Of a stretch of DNA of 64,000 nucleotides, positions 25,136 to 33,801 are shown piece after piece. Positions within the stretch are counted from its first letter, which is position 1. The number at the start of each line of letters is the position of its first letter. Location of the stretch: assembly GCA_965249815.1 (NCBI GenBank), contig CBDFMV010000003.1, positions 4,212,697-4,276,696 on the forward strand, given 5' to 3'. Source of the stretch: JAJAZB01 sp965249815 (lineage in GTDB: Bacteria; Bacteroidota; Bacteroidia; Cytophagales; Spirosomataceae). The notes below the pieces were generated by a model. It saw nothing but the letters and a program-made list of their open reading frames with translations. It searched no databases and had not been told where the DNA came from. Made by a program: the position numbers and the translations under genes.

Positions 25136-25878
25136 GGTGCCTGATCAACGCGGCCCATTCGCAAAAACACCGGGAAAACCACTTCGTTCACCCTGCTTTC
25201 CGGCCAGAGCGGGCGAAGTTTTTCCACAAGCGTACCAACCGGGCTGTAGCTGTGTTGTTGCCGGAATTTGTCCACGCTCGACCAGGTAGCGAAATACCCG
25301 GCCAGTTCGTCCATCGTCCAGTGCTTGACCATCGGAAAATCAGGCGCGGGAATTTCGCGGAACGGAAAAGGCACTGTTTGGTAGCGTTCCATCACGTACC
25401 GGCGCTCCGGTGCCCAGTACGGCCCGACGACGTTTTCGTAAAAATCGAAGATCAACCGGTCGATTTCCGGAGTGATATTCAACAGTTCGTACCCCCAGAC
25501 GGCCAGCACCCCGCCCGGCTTCGTCACCCGCCGGACCTCCGCGTAAAACCGTTCGAAATCGAACCAATGCAGGGCCTGACCCACTGTCACCAAGTCGAAT
25601 GAATGTTCTAATAGGAAACTTTCTTCGGATTTAGCAACTTGATAATGAATGTTTTGTCTCGAAACGGCCTGCGCGAGTTGTCTTTCGCTCAGGTCGGTCG
25701 CTTCGACCCACTGAAAATGTCTGGCCAGTTCCACTGCTACCTGCCCGTTGCCCGTGGCGCAGTCCCAGGCGGCTTCCCGGCCCGTCACGTGGCTCAACAC
25801 GAACTCGTACAACGCCGTCGGGTACGTGGGCCGGTACCGGGCGTAGCGGTCGGATTGACGCGAGAATAGGTCTTTCAT
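25132..25878 (-). CDS. Class I SAM-dependent methyltransferase
   Basis: The 248-residue protein has the SAM-binding motif I WDCATGNGQVAVELAR near residue 38, motif II EATDLSERQLAQAV, and FDLVTVGQALHWFDFERFY, the signature of the Methyltransf_11/25 group related to yeast Tmt1-like and ubiquinone/menaquinone-type enzymes. The C-terminal half includes EIPAPDFPMVKHWTMDEL. The substrate is unknown. Its start codon directly abuts the stop of the PIN-toxin gene, and its stop overlaps the next ORF, so it is inside the same operon. Confidence 0.9.
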   Translation of the reverse strand: MKDLFSRQSDRYARYRPTYPTALYEFVLSHVTGREAAWDCATGNGQVAVELARHFQWVEATDLSERQLAQAVSRQNIHYQVAKSEESFLLEHSFDLVTVGQALHWFDFERFYAEVRRVTKPGGVLAVWGYELLNITPEIDRLIFDFYENVVGPYWAPERRYVMERYQTVPFPFREIPAPDFPMVKHWTMDELAGYFATWSSVDKFRQQHSYSPVGTLVEKLRPLWPESRVNEVVFPVFLRMGRVDQAP

Positions 25879-26262
25879 CTACCAAATAACCGGAACGGCG
25901 TACGAAGTAAAGTGACTATCTTGGGTCAATACGGTGAAGTTTTCTACCATTGCCTGTGCAATAAGCAGTCGGTCAAAAGGATCACGATGGTGCAACGGCA
26001 AAACTGAATACGTCACGGTGTGTGGAAATTCAAGTGGCAGGACATGAAACCCATTTTCTGCCACCTTTTTCTCCAATTCATCGAAAGGGCGCAACAACGT
26101 CAGTTTACCGACATTGACCTTGACGGCTATCTCCCAGAACGTCACTATACTCACCCACTTAGCGCTGATTGGATTTTCGATGGCCTCCCGGGCGGCCTGG
26201 GACAGGCTCGACTGTCCTTCCAAAAACCAAATGAGGGTATGTGTATCAAGGAGCAAGTTCAT
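25879..26262 (-). CDS. PIN-domain toxin (VapC type)
   Basis: The 127-residue PIN-domain ribonuclease has acidic active-site residues visible as LLLDTHTLIWFLEG (first Asp), TFWEIAVKVNVGKL (Glu), and HHRDPFDRLLIAQA (Asp pair), with a final TQDSHF. Such toxins cleave RNA (often tRNA or rRNA) and are blocked by a co-encoded antitoxin. Here the antitoxin gene lies immediately upstream and overlaps by ATGA (26262-26259). Unusually, the module is joined head-to-tail to the methyltransferase-queE operon with no spacer. Confidence 0.9.
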   Translation of the reverse strand: MNLLLDTHTLIWFLEGQSSLSQAAREAIENPISAKWVSIVTFWEIAVKVNVGKLTLLRPFDELEKKVAENGFHVLPLEFPHTVTYSVLPLHHRDPFDRLLIAQAMVENFTVLTQDSHFTSYAVPVIW

Positions 26263-26459
26263 TCCATGTACTCTTTAAAATCATCGAGCGGAGCGTCAAA
26301 ATCAGGGGCGAGGATAAACATTCCTTTCGCACTTCCGAACACTGGACGCTTTTCAGGTTGGGCCTTTTTCTCCCGCAGAGAATCCACGAAATCAGCCACC
26401 TGGCTTTGCAGGTCGGGAGGAAGTTCCTGAATTTTTTGAACTAACGTCAAGGTATCCAT
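26259..26459 (-). CDS. DUF2281-type antitoxin
   Basis: The 66-residue protein starts MDTLTLVQKIQELPPDLQSQ and has the DUF2281 pattern: a helical N-terminus with LPPDLQSQVADFVDSL, and a C-terminal toxin-wrapping tail ending FDAPLDDFKEYME. It neutralises the overlapping PIN toxin and probably autoregulates the operon. ATG at 26459 is preferred to a longer upstream frame that overlaps the maeB end region and lacks family similarity. A second antitoxin with a similar C-terminal tail occurs at 57142-57360. Confidence 0.85.
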   Translation of the reverse strand: MDTLTLVQKIQELPPDLQSQVADFVDSLREKKAQPEKRPVFGSAKGMFILAPDFDAPLDDFKEYME

Positions 26460-26508
26460 AACGTGCTTTTTTTCTCGAAAATACTGGTTTTGCCCGGCAA
26501 TTGCAACC

Positions 26509-28776
26509 CTACTTTCGCTGCGCTTCCACCACCGCAATCGCCACCATGTTGACGATTTCCCGGACGCTACTGCCCAATTGCAACACGTGGACGGGCTTTT
26601 TCAAACCGAGCAGAATCGGCCCGATGTATTCGAGTTCGCCCGCTTCCTTGAGCAGGTTGTAGGCGATGTTGGCCGCCGAGAGGTTCGGGAAAATCAAGAC
26701 GTTCGCGCCCTCGTCGGCCAGTTTGCTGAACGGGTAGCTTTCGCGGACGAGGTCGGTGTTGAACGCCAGGTGCGCCTGCATTTCGCCTTCCACCACCCAA
26801 TCGGGGTGTTTTTGTTGGAGAAGTTCGGTGGCCCGGCGCATTTTCTCGGCGTCTTCGCCCGAGGCGGTGCCAAAGTTGGAGTATGTCACCAGCGCGATGC
26901 GCGGCCGGATGTTGAATTGTTCGACGCCCTCGGCGGTCAGTTCGGCGATTTCGACCAGTTCGTCGGCGGTTGGGTTAAAATTGACCGTCGTATCGGAAAA
27001 GAAAATCGGGCCTTTTTTGGTGAGCAAAATGTACATTCCCGCCACTTTTTTGACGCCTTCCTCGCGCCCGATGATTTGCAGGGCGGGCCGAATTGTGTCG
27101 GGGTAGTTGCGGGTGAGGCCCGAAATAAGCGCGTCGGCCTCACCGGTTTCGACCATCATCGCTCCGAAGTGGCTCCGCAGGCGCATGAGTTGGTCGGCCT
27201 CCTGGCGGTTGACGCCCCGGCGTTTGCGTTTCTCGAAAAACTGCTGTCCGAATTGTTGAACCCGCGTATCAGCCTCCATTGAACGGGTGTCGATGATGGG
27301 CACTTCGGCCAAATCGAGGCTGTTTTCGGCCACGATGGCGCGGATGCGGTCGTGATTGCCGAGCAGAATCGGGTAGGCAATGCCCTCGTCGCGCACCTCC
27401 TGGACGGCCTTGAGCACGGTCAGGTTTTCGGCGTCAGCAAAAACGACTTTCTTCGGGTCTTTCTTGGCTTTGCTCGTGATGACCTTCGTCAGTTGGTTGT
27501 CCAGCCCGAGGCGTTTGGCCAGCGTCAGTTCGTATTCCTCCCAGTTCTCAATCGGATACCGGGCCACGCCCGACTCCATCGCCGCCCGCGCCACCGCCGG
27601 AGCCACGGTCGTAATCAGGCGCGGATCGACAGGTTTGGGAATGATGTAGGTACGGCCAAACGTGAGGTTTTTCTCGTTGTAGGCCATGTTGACCATGTCG
27701 GGCACCGGCTTTTTGGCCAGTTCGGCCAGGGCGTAGGTGGCGGCCAGTTTCATGGCTTCGTTGATCTCCGTGGCCCGGACGTCAAGCGCCCCCCGGAAAA
27801 TGAACGGGAAACCGAGCACGTTGTTGACCTGGTTGGGGTAATCGGAGCGGCCCGTGGCCATGATGATGTCCGGGCGGGCGGCGGTGGCTTCTTCGTAGGA
27901 AATTTCGGGCGTTGGGTTGGCCATTGCGAACACGATGGCATCGGTGGCCATGCTCCGGACCATGTCCTGGCTGAGTACGTTGCCTTTGGAAAGCCCGATG
28001 AACACGTCACTGCCGACCATCGCTTCTTCGAGCGTGTTCAGATTCCGGGCGGTGCCAAATTGTTTTTTCTGCGTATCGAGGCCCTCCCGGTCGGCGCGGA
28101 TCACACCCTTCGAGTCGCACATGACGATGTTTTCCTGCTTCGCCCCGAGCGAAATGTAAAGTTTGGAGCAGGAAATGGCCGACGCCCCCGCGCCGTTGAC
28201 GACGATTTTCACGTCGCCCAACTTCTTGCCGACCAGTTCGACGGCGTTGAGCAGCGCGGCCCCCGAAATGATGGCCGTGCCGTGCTGGTCGTCGTGCATG
28301 ACGGGGATGTTCAGCTCTTTTTTGAGCCGTTCCTCGATGGCAAAACATTCGGGTGCCTTGATGTCTTCGAGGTTGACGCCGCCAAACGTGGGTTCGAGAA
28401 TTTTGACGGTGCGCACGAATTCGTCCACGTCGGTGGTGTCGAGTTCGATGTCGAACACGTCGATGTCGGCGAAGATTTTGAACAACACGCCCTTGCCTTC
28501 CATCACGGGTTTGCCGGCGGCGGGGCCGATGTTGCCCAAGCCCAGCACGGCGGTGCCGTTGGAAATCACGGCCACCAGATTGCCCTTGGCGGTGTATTTG
28601 TACACGTCTTCGGGGTGGGCGGCGATTTCGAGGCACGGCTCGGCCACGCCCGGCGAGTAGGCCAGCGAGAGGTCGCGCTGGGTTTCGGTTTCTTTGGTGG
28701 TGACGACTTCAATCTTGCCCGGACGGCCCTTGCTGTGGTAATCGAGCGCGTCCTGCTTCCGGATGACTTTATCCAT
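26509..28776 (-). CDS. maeB: NADP-dependent malic enzyme, MaeB type
   Basis: Oxidative decarboxylation of malate to pyruvate with NADP. The 755-residue two-domain form has an N-terminal malic enzyme (about 1-430) and a C-terminal phosphotransacetylase-like domain (about 430-755). The malic part has SLAYSPGVAEPCLEIA and the nucleotide site VVNGAGASAISCSKLYISLG. The PTA-like domain (VVFADAENLTVLKAVQEV and on) is thought to be regulatory, responding to acetyl-CoA. ATG at 28776 (MDKVIRKQDALDYH) is chosen because upstream frame to 28947 is not family sequence. It supplies pyruvate and NADPH at the TCA branch point. Confidence 0.95.
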   Translation of the reverse strand: MDKVIRKQDALDYHSKGRPGKIEVVTTKETETQRDLSLAYSPGVAEPCLEIAAHPEDVYKYTAKGNLVAVISNGTAVLGLGNIGPAAGKPVMEGKGVLFKIFADIDVFDIELDTTDVDEFVRTVKILEPTFGGVNLEDIKAPECFAIEERLKKELNIPVMHDDQHGTAIISGAALLNAVELVGKKLGDVKIVVNGAGASAISCSKLYISLGAKQENIVMCDSKGVIRADREGLDTQKKQFGTARNLNTLEEAMVGSDVFIGLSKGNVLSQDMVRSMATDAIVFAMANPTPEISYEEATAARPDIIMATGRSDYPNQVNNVLGFPFIFRGALDVRATEINEAMKLAATYALAELAKKPVPDMVNMAYNEKNLTFGRTYIIPKPVDPRLITTVAPAVARAAMESGVARYPIENWEEYELTLAKRLGLDNQLTKVITSKAKKDPKKVVFADAENLTVLKAVQEVRDEGIAYPILLGNHDRIRAIVAENSLDLAEVPIIDTRSMEADTRVQQFGQQFFEKRKRRGVNRQEADQLMRLRSHFGAMMVETGEADALISGLTRNYPDTIRPALQIIGREEGVKKVAGMYILLTKKGPIFFSDTTVNFNPTADELVEIAELTAEGVEQFNIRPRIALVTYSNFGTASGEDAEKMRRATELLQQKHPDWVVEGEMQAHLAFNTDLVRESYPFSKLADEGANVLIFPNLSAANIAYNLLKEAGELEYIGPILLGLKKPVHVLQLGSSVREIVNMVAIAVVEAQRK

Positions 28777-28940
28777 GGGAGGGTCTTTAGTTTGGTGGGG
28801 CGAAGGTAGAAAAATTCCCCGAAGGGAGGCCCGACCCCCGGCGACGTTCGCATCGGGCCGTTCTCCGAAAATCGTTAGAACTAAGTATTTCCGGCCCCGG
28901 CGTCCGTGCGGAGCTTTGCCTCGAAACCTCGCATCCTCCC

Positions 28941-29546
28941 ATGACAACGACCAACCCCGGCGATGGCGGCGCGGGCCACCGCAGCAACGCCACGGTGCCC
29001 GGCGGATCCGGCTACGCCCCGCCGCCCGCCGGTGGCGGCGCGCCCCGCCGCAAAACGATGATCGACAGCGGCGACGAACTGCCCGCCGAAGCGGCCGCCG
29101 CGCCCGAAAACACGCTGGCGGGCTTTCTGGTCTCGTTTTCGCGCAGCGAAACGGGCGAATTCTGGGCGCTTCGTGAAGGCAACAACGCCCTCGGTAGCAG
29201 CACCGAAAACGACGTGCAGCTTCCCGAACAGCGCGTCAGCGCCAAGCACGCCAACCTCAACGTGCGCCACGACCCCGGCACGGAACAGTGGAAGTTTCAG
29301 TTGGTGGACCTGAGTTCGTCCAACGGCACCTACCTCAACGGCCAGCGCCTCGACATCTTCACGGGCGTGACCGTCGAGCCGAACGCCAAAATCCGCCTCG
29401 GCGGCTACGAACTGCTCTTGATCTCCGCCGACAAATTCGCCCACGGCCTCAGCCGCAACGACCAGTTCAAAGCCACCCAACCGGCGTTCGACTACTCCGC
29501 CCGCGACCTTTACGGCGGCGACGACCGCACGCGGGCGGCGTACTGA
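28941..29546 (+). CDS. FHA-domain protein with phosphosite-like N-terminus
   Basis: The 201-residue protein has a disordered Gly/Pro/Ala-rich N-terminus (1-55) and then a forkhead-associated domain (about 60-165). The phosphothreonine-binding signature is visible as NALGSSTENDVQLPEQRVSA, then KHANL and SSSNGTYLNGQ. In the N-terminal tail RRKTMIDSGDE (T39) is a basic-directed threonine with Asp at +3, a pattern that could be both kinase substrate and FHA ligand (inference). There is no signal peptide or membrane helix. It is the first gene of a five-gene phospho-signalling locus and is divergent from maeB. Confidence 0.88.
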   Translation: MTTTNPGDGGAGHRSNATVPGGSGYAPPPAGGGAPRRKTMIDSGDELPAEAAAAPENTLAGFLVSFSRSETGEFWALREGNNALGSSTENDVQLPEQRVSAKHANLNVRHDPGTEQWKFQLVDLSSSNGTYLNGQRLDIFTGVTVEPNAKIRLGGYELLLISADKFAHGLSRNDQFKATQPAFDYSARDLYGGDDRTRAAY

Positions 29547-29552
29547 AGTCAG

Positions 29553-29625
29553 GTTTACGGTTTCCGGTTTAGCGTTCTCAGTTGTCTTGCTGAAACTGTA
29601 AACCGGAAACTGTAAACCGGAAACC
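29553..29625. repeat. Inverted GTTTACGGTTTCCGG repeats
   Basis: GTTTACGGTTTCCGGTTT at 29553-29570 faces two copies of the complementary ACTGTAAACCGGAAA-type unit (29593-29625). They occupy the spacer between the FHA gene and the first kinase and may act as a hairpin that modulates read-through. Confidence 0.6.
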
Positions 29626-29636
29626 GAGAACTCCCG

Positions 29637-31451
29637 ATGGTTACCCTCGAAGGCCTGAACGGCACGTACACCTTTGACCCGCAAAACCCCACTACCCGGC
29701 TCGGGCAGGGTGGCATGGGCGTGGTGTTTCGGGGCGAAGAGGCGGGCAGTGGCCGGGCGGTGGCCGTCAAGGTGCTGTACCGCGAACTCACCGCCACGGC
29801 CAGCCACGTGGAGCGGGCGCGGCGCGAGGCGGCGATTCAGATGAAGCACGAGAATTTACTGGAAATGCTCGATTTCGTGGAAGTGGGCGGCATTTACCAC
29901 AGCATCAGCGAGTTTCTGGAAGGCGAAACCCTGGCCCGGCGGCTCGACGCGTTGCGGCCAACGGGGCAAATTCTGCCGTTCGACGAAGTCAAACGGATCG
30001 TCAACGCCCTGCTCGACGCCCTCGAAGCCCTCCACCAGCACCAGCCGCGCATCGTTCACCGCGACGTGGACCCCTCGAACCTGATGCTCTGCACCGACGG
30101 GCGGGTGAAACTGATGGACTTCGGCGTGGTGAAACTCAACGACGGCACGCGGAAATCGCTCACGAGCATCGGGGCCATTATTGGCAAACCGCACTACTCG
30201 GCCCCGGAGCAGATTCGCAACCGGCCCGGCGACGAGGTGGACGAAAGCACCGACCTCTACGCGGCGGGCATCACGGCCTACGAATTGCTCACGGGCGAGG
30301 TGCCCTTCGACGCCCCCAACGAGTACGACCTCATGCAGTTGCAGATGCAGCGCCCCCTGCCCCGGCACCCGCGCCTGAGCCGGGCGGCGTTTCAGTTTTT
30401 GCAAAACGCCACCGCCAAAGACCAGCGCCACCGCTACCGCAACGCCGCCCAGATGCGCCGCGATTTCGCCCGGTTGCCCAGCGGGCCGGTCGCCCCGCTG
30501 CATCAGGCCGTCTGGCAGCGGCGGCCCGTGCAGGTCGCTGCCGTGACATTACCCCTCCTGGCGGTGCTGGGTGGGTTTTTTTACCAAAACCACCGCACGA
30601 AAATGGCTGATTATCAAGCGCTCTGCCTTCGGGCCGAAGGCCTGCGAACCGAGGCGAAATTCGACAGTGCCAGGATTGTATTTGGCCAGGCGCTGGCCGT
30701 GTTCGACACGGATTCGATTCGTTCCCGCAAAAAAATGATGGAAAACCTGCCCGTGGCCATCGCCCGGCTCGACGCCAAACGCTTCAACGAGGCCTACTGG
30801 CGCTTCGCCGCCGACACCACCGACGCCTCGGCGCGCGAGGCATTTTACTACCTCGGCGAATTGACCCGCCTCGGCCAGGGCACCCAACTTAATGTTCCCC
30901 GCGCCAATGACCTGTTCCGCCGGGCGGCCCAACGGGGCTACGGACTGGCCAAAAAACGCCTCGGCGACGCGTACGCGTCGGGCGATGGCGTTTCCACCGA
31001 CTTCGCGCAGGCGGTGGCCTGGTACGAGCAGGCTGCCCACTCGACCGACGCCCGACCGACCGCCCTGTACGGCCTGTACTACGTGTATTCCAGCGGTGGG
31101 AATGGCCTTCTCCGTGACTACCCGCGCAGCCTCGGCTACCTGAAAGCGGGTGCGTGGGGTGGCTCCAAATTCGCCCGGTATTATCTGGGTCTGAAATACC
31201 GCGACGGCGAAGCCGCGATTCCCCGCAACCTGGATTCGGCGCGTTACTGGCTGGGACTTTCGGCGCAGGCGGGCTACGCCGAAGCCAGCAAACGGTTGGC
31301 TGAATTAAACTCAGTTAATTCGTTTACCAACAATGGGTTATCGCTGTTCAAAAACCGCCCAAGCCCCCCGGCCAAAGTCCGCCGCCGATCCGGTTCTTCG
31401 TTCTGGGATCGCCTTTTCGGCCCACCCCGGCGCTCCCATTCAAAACGCTGA
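29637..31451 (+). CDS. Transmembrane Ser/Thr protein kinase with Sel1-like repeats
   Basis: The 604-residue protein has an N-terminal Hanks-type kinase (about 15-280), a transmembrane helix (about 298-316: VQVAAVTLPLLAVLGGFFYQ) and a C-terminal helical region with Sel1/TPR-like repeats (about 405-560; GYGLAKKRLGDAYASGDGVS, GYAEASKRLAEL), expected outside the inner membrane. Kinase motifs: G-loop LGQGGMGVVFRG, Lys K45 in AVAVKVLYRE, DFG D161, and APEQ at 189-192. The catalytic loop reads HRDVDPSN, so the Lys normally two residues after the catalytic Asp is Asp (D145). Activity is probable but may be altered. It overlaps nothing; the next kinase begins 4 bases after its stop. Confidence 0.92.
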   Translation: MVTLEGLNGTYTFDPQNPTTRLGQGGMGVVFRGEEAGSGRAVAVKVLYRELTATASHVERARREAAIQMKHENLLEMLDFVEVGGIYHSISEFLEGETLARRLDALRPTGQILPFDEVKRIVNALLDALEALHQHQPRIVHRDVDPSNLMLCTDGRVKLMDFGVVKLNDGTRKSLTSIGAIIGKPHYSAPEQIRNRPGDEVDESTDLYAAGITAYELLTGEVPFDAPNEYDLMQLQMQRPLPRHPRLSRAAFQFLQNATAKDQRHRYRNAAQMRRDFARLPSGPVAPLHQAVWQRRPVQVAAVTLPLLAVLGGFFYQNHRTKMADYQALCLRAEGLRTEAKFDSARIVFGQALAVFDTDSIRSRKKMMENLPVAIARLDAKRFNEAYWRFAADTTDASAREAFYYLGELTRLGQGTQLNVPRANDLFRRAAQRGYGLAKKRLGDAYASGDGVSTDFAQAVAWYEQAAHSTDARPTALYGLYYVYSSGGNGLLRDYPRSLGYLKAGAWGGSKFARYYLGLKYRDGEAAIPRNLDSARYWLGLSAQAGYAEASKRLAELNSVNSFTNNGLSLFKNRPSPPAKVRRRSGSSFWDRLFGPPRRSHSKR

Positions 31452-31454
31452 ATC

Positions 31455-32417
31455 ATGCCCGACATCGTCCTCAACGGCCAGCGAGGCACCTACGCCTTCA
31501 ACCCCTACGACCGCGCCAACTACCTCGGCGAGGGCGGCATGGGGCGGGTATTTGCGGGCGTGGAAGTGGGTACGCGCCGCCGGGTGGCCGTGAAAGTGAT
31601 TCACCGCGAACTGACCAAAAACCCGCAGGTGGTGCAGCGGGCCGCCCGCGAGGCATCGCTGCAATTCAACCACCCCAACCTGGTGCGAATGCTCGATTTT
31701 GTGCAAATGGGCGGCATTTACCACCTCGTGTCGGAATTCGTGGACGGCGAAACCCTCGACAAAACGCCCCGGCCCCGCCCCGAAGCCGACCTGGTTGCGC
31801 ACCGGCGTTACGTGGTGGAGCGCATCGCCGTGCCCATGCTCGACGCCCTCGCCGTGCTGCACGGTCAGCAGCCGCCCGTCGTGCACCGCGACATCAAACC
31901 GGGCAACCTCATGCTCCGGCGCGTGGGTAGCCGCGAACCCGAACTGGTGCTGCTCGACCTCGGCGTGGCCAGCATCGCGGGCGGTCAGCGCCTGACCCAG
32001 GCAGGCGTGAAACTCGGTACGCCGCACTACTCGGCTCCGGAGCAGATTCGCGGTGAGCGCGACCGCATCGGCCCCGCCACCGACCTCTACGCCGTGGGCA
32101 TCACGCTGTACGAACTGCTGACCGGCAAGGTGCCTTTCGACGCCCCGAGCGATTTCGACGTGATGGAAATGCAGGTAAAAATGCCCCTGCCCGCCCACCC
32201 GGCGTTGCCGATGCCGTTGTTCAACGTCATCCGCCGGGCCACGGAAAAAGACCCCGCCCGCCGCTACGCCTCCGCCGAAACCATGAAACAAGCGCTCGTG
32301 GTGGCCCTTTCGCCGGGACTGCCCGCCGTGAATACCCTGCCGACCTGGCTGCGGGTGGCGCTGGTCGCGCTAGCGTTAGTGTTGCTGCGGTTGGTGTTGA
32401 GGAGCGTATTTGGATGA
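31455..32417 (+). CDS. C-terminally membrane-anchored Ser/Thr protein kinase
   Basis: The 320-residue Hanks-type kinase has G-loop LGEGGMGRVFAG, Lys K47 in VAVKVIHREL, and a canonical catalytic loop HRDIKPGN at 144-151. The metal-binding triplet is DLG (D168) instead of DFG. Activation-segment HYSAPEQIRG follows, and helix region YAVGITLYELLTGKVPFDA. A C-terminal hydrophobic helix (about 298-316, LRVALVALALVLLRLVL) anchors it with almost nothing outside, so it lacks a sensor domain. It is strongly similar to the kinase domain of the preceding gene (YRANY.. versus PTTRL.., shared MGGIYH/VGGIYH region), suggesting duplication, with the sensor kept only in the first. Confidence 0.93.
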   Translation: MPDIVLNGQRGTYAFNPYDRANYLGEGGMGRVFAGVEVGTRRRVAVKVIHRELTKNPQVVQRAAREASLQFNHPNLVRMLDFVQMGGIYHLVSEFVDGETLDKTPRPRPEADLVAHRRYVVERIAVPMLDALAVLHGQQPPVVHRDIKPGNLMLRRVGSREPELVLLDLGVASIAGGQRLTQAGVKLGTPHYSAPEQIRGERDRIGPATDLYAVGITLYELLTGKVPFDAPSDFDVMEMQVKMPLPAHPALPMPLFNVIRRATEKDPARRYASAETMKQALVVALSPGLPAVNTLPTWLRVALVALALVLLRLVLRSVFG

Positions 32418-32439
32418 AAAGTGGAGAATATTTAATACG

Positions 32440-32556
32440 CAATGGTCAATAGTCAACGCTTACCATCCTCATTAACACGTTAAAATTCAATATATTAACT
32501 TTATTCAACATTGAGAATTGAATATTGAGCATTGAACATTCTCAAACCAAATTTCC
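32440..32556. repeat. AT-rich insert with ATTGA-type repeats
   Basis: In an otherwise very GC-rich operon, this spacer is strongly AT-rich and carries repeated ATTGA(G/A) units (ATTGAGAATTGAATATTGAG and following). It separates the kinases from the phosphatase gene and could hold a second promoter. Related sequence occurs near 47945. Confidence 0.5.
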
Positions 32557-32558
32557 CC

Positions 32559-33764
32559 ATGCTCTCCTACACCTTCCAACTCGCCGACAGCATCGGGGGC
32601 CGCACCGAGCAGCAGGACTCGGCCGGGGCCGTCGCCACCCGCTACGGGCTGCTCGTGCTCGTGTGCGACGGCATGGGCGGTGCCCGGGGCGGGGCCACGG
32701 CTTCGCGGATGGCGGTCGACATCATCCAGAAGTCCGTCCAGCAGGCCACCGAACCCGACGGGGCCACGGCGCTGACGGCGGCCATCCGGCTGGCCAACCG
32801 GGAGATTTTCAGCCGCAGCCAACACGACGACGGCCTGCGCGGCATGGGCACGACCGTCACGGCGTTGCTGGTGCAGGAAACCCACGCCACGCTCGCCCAC
32901 GCGGGCGACAGCCGGATTTACCAGTTGCGCAAAGGCCGGGTCGTGTACCGCACCACCGACCACTCGAAGGTGTTTGAGTTGGTAAAACGGGGCATTCTGA
33001 GTGAAGAACAGGCCCGGCTTTCGGAGGAATCGAACGTGATTTTGCGGGCGTTGGGCATCAAGCCCGAGGTCGAAGTAGAACTCCTCGACCACCAACCCTA
33101 CCAAAAAGGCGACCGGTTTTTGCTTTGCACCGACGGCATCAGCGGAGCCGTGGCCGAATCCCAACTGCTCGAATGGCTCGACTCGCCCGAATCCGTCGAG
33201 ACGCTGGCTCCGAAACTCGTTCAGCAGGTCGATGCAGTGGGGTCTCGGGCGGGCGGTGGCCACGACAACCTTACGGCGGCGCTGGTCGAGTGCCGCTCGT
33301 CGGCCACCGCCATCCCCCGCGACGGCGTCACCCCCCCGGCCATCAGCCGCTGGCTGCTGCCCGGCGCACTGCTGGCCCTGCTGGTGGCCTACCTCGGCTA
33401 CGACGGGCTGATTCAGCGGCCCCGTTTTGCCGAAAATAAGAACCGCCTGACGCAGGAAAATGCCCGGCTGAGGCGCGAACGCAGCGGGCTGAAGCACGAA
33501 CTCGATAGCCTGCGCCGACTCCTCAGCGACCCCGCGCTGCAGGAACCGCTGCGCCGGTTGGCCCGAAAAAACCGGGAAACCGGCCAAATCCCCATCCCGT
33601 CGGCGGGGATGGGTAACAAAGGCCTCGTTCCCGTAGATAGAGTCCCCCGCTTGTCGCCGGACGCCCCCTTACCGCCTGATTCATTGGGGAAACCCCACCG
33701 CCCCCTCCGGCCCGGTACGCTGGTTTCGCCCGCCCGCGTCCGGGCGACGGGCGGTTCGCGGTAG
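32559..33764 (+). CDS. Membrane-anchored PP2C-type protein phosphatase
   Basis: The 401-residue protein has an N-terminal PP2C (PPM) domain (about 1-245) that removes phosphate from Ser/Thr. Metal-binding and core motifs are GGRTEQQDSAG, LVLVCDGMGGARGG, GMGTTVTALLV, LAHAGDSRIYQLRKGRV, LLCTDGISG and GGGHDNLTAALVE. A transmembrane helix (LLPGALLALLVAYLGYDGL) follows, then a coiled coil (about 285-335, LTQENARLRRERSGLKHELD) and a Pro-rich tail. ATG at 32559 is used; a TTG nine codons upstream adds no family sequence. It is the natural eraser for the two kinases encoded just before it. Confidence 0.92.
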   Translation: MLSYTFQLADSIGGRTEQQDSAGAVATRYGLLVLVCDGMGGARGGATASRMAVDIIQKSVQQATEPDGATALTAAIRLANREIFSRSQHDDGLRGMGTTVTALLVQETHATLAHAGDSRIYQLRKGRVVYRTTDHSKVFELVKRGILSEEQARLSEESNVILRALGIKPEVEVELLDHQPYQKGDRFLLCTDGISGAVAESQLLEWLDSPESVETLAPKLVQQVDAVGSRAGGGHDNLTAALVECRSSATAIPRDGVTPPAISRWLLPGALLALLVAYLGYDGLIQRPRFAENKNRLTQENARLRRERSGLKHELDSLRRLLSDPALQEPLRRLARKNRETGQIPIPSAGMGNKGLVPVDRVPRLSPDAPLPPDSLGKPHRPLRPGTLVSPARVRATGGSR

Positions 33765-33801
33765 TGCCGGTGTCATCCACTTTCAAGCCCTCCCTCCTGC
33801 C

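Noticed and set aside
24399..26262. Retron or defence island in the toxin-methyltransferase operon
   Set aside because: Methyltransferase and PIN genes can hint at defence, but no restriction, reverse transcriptase or effector genes are present and queE is a housekeeping gene.
27352..28809. 485-codon plus-strand frame
   Set aside because: It is antisense to maeB, with the same shadow-frame composition.
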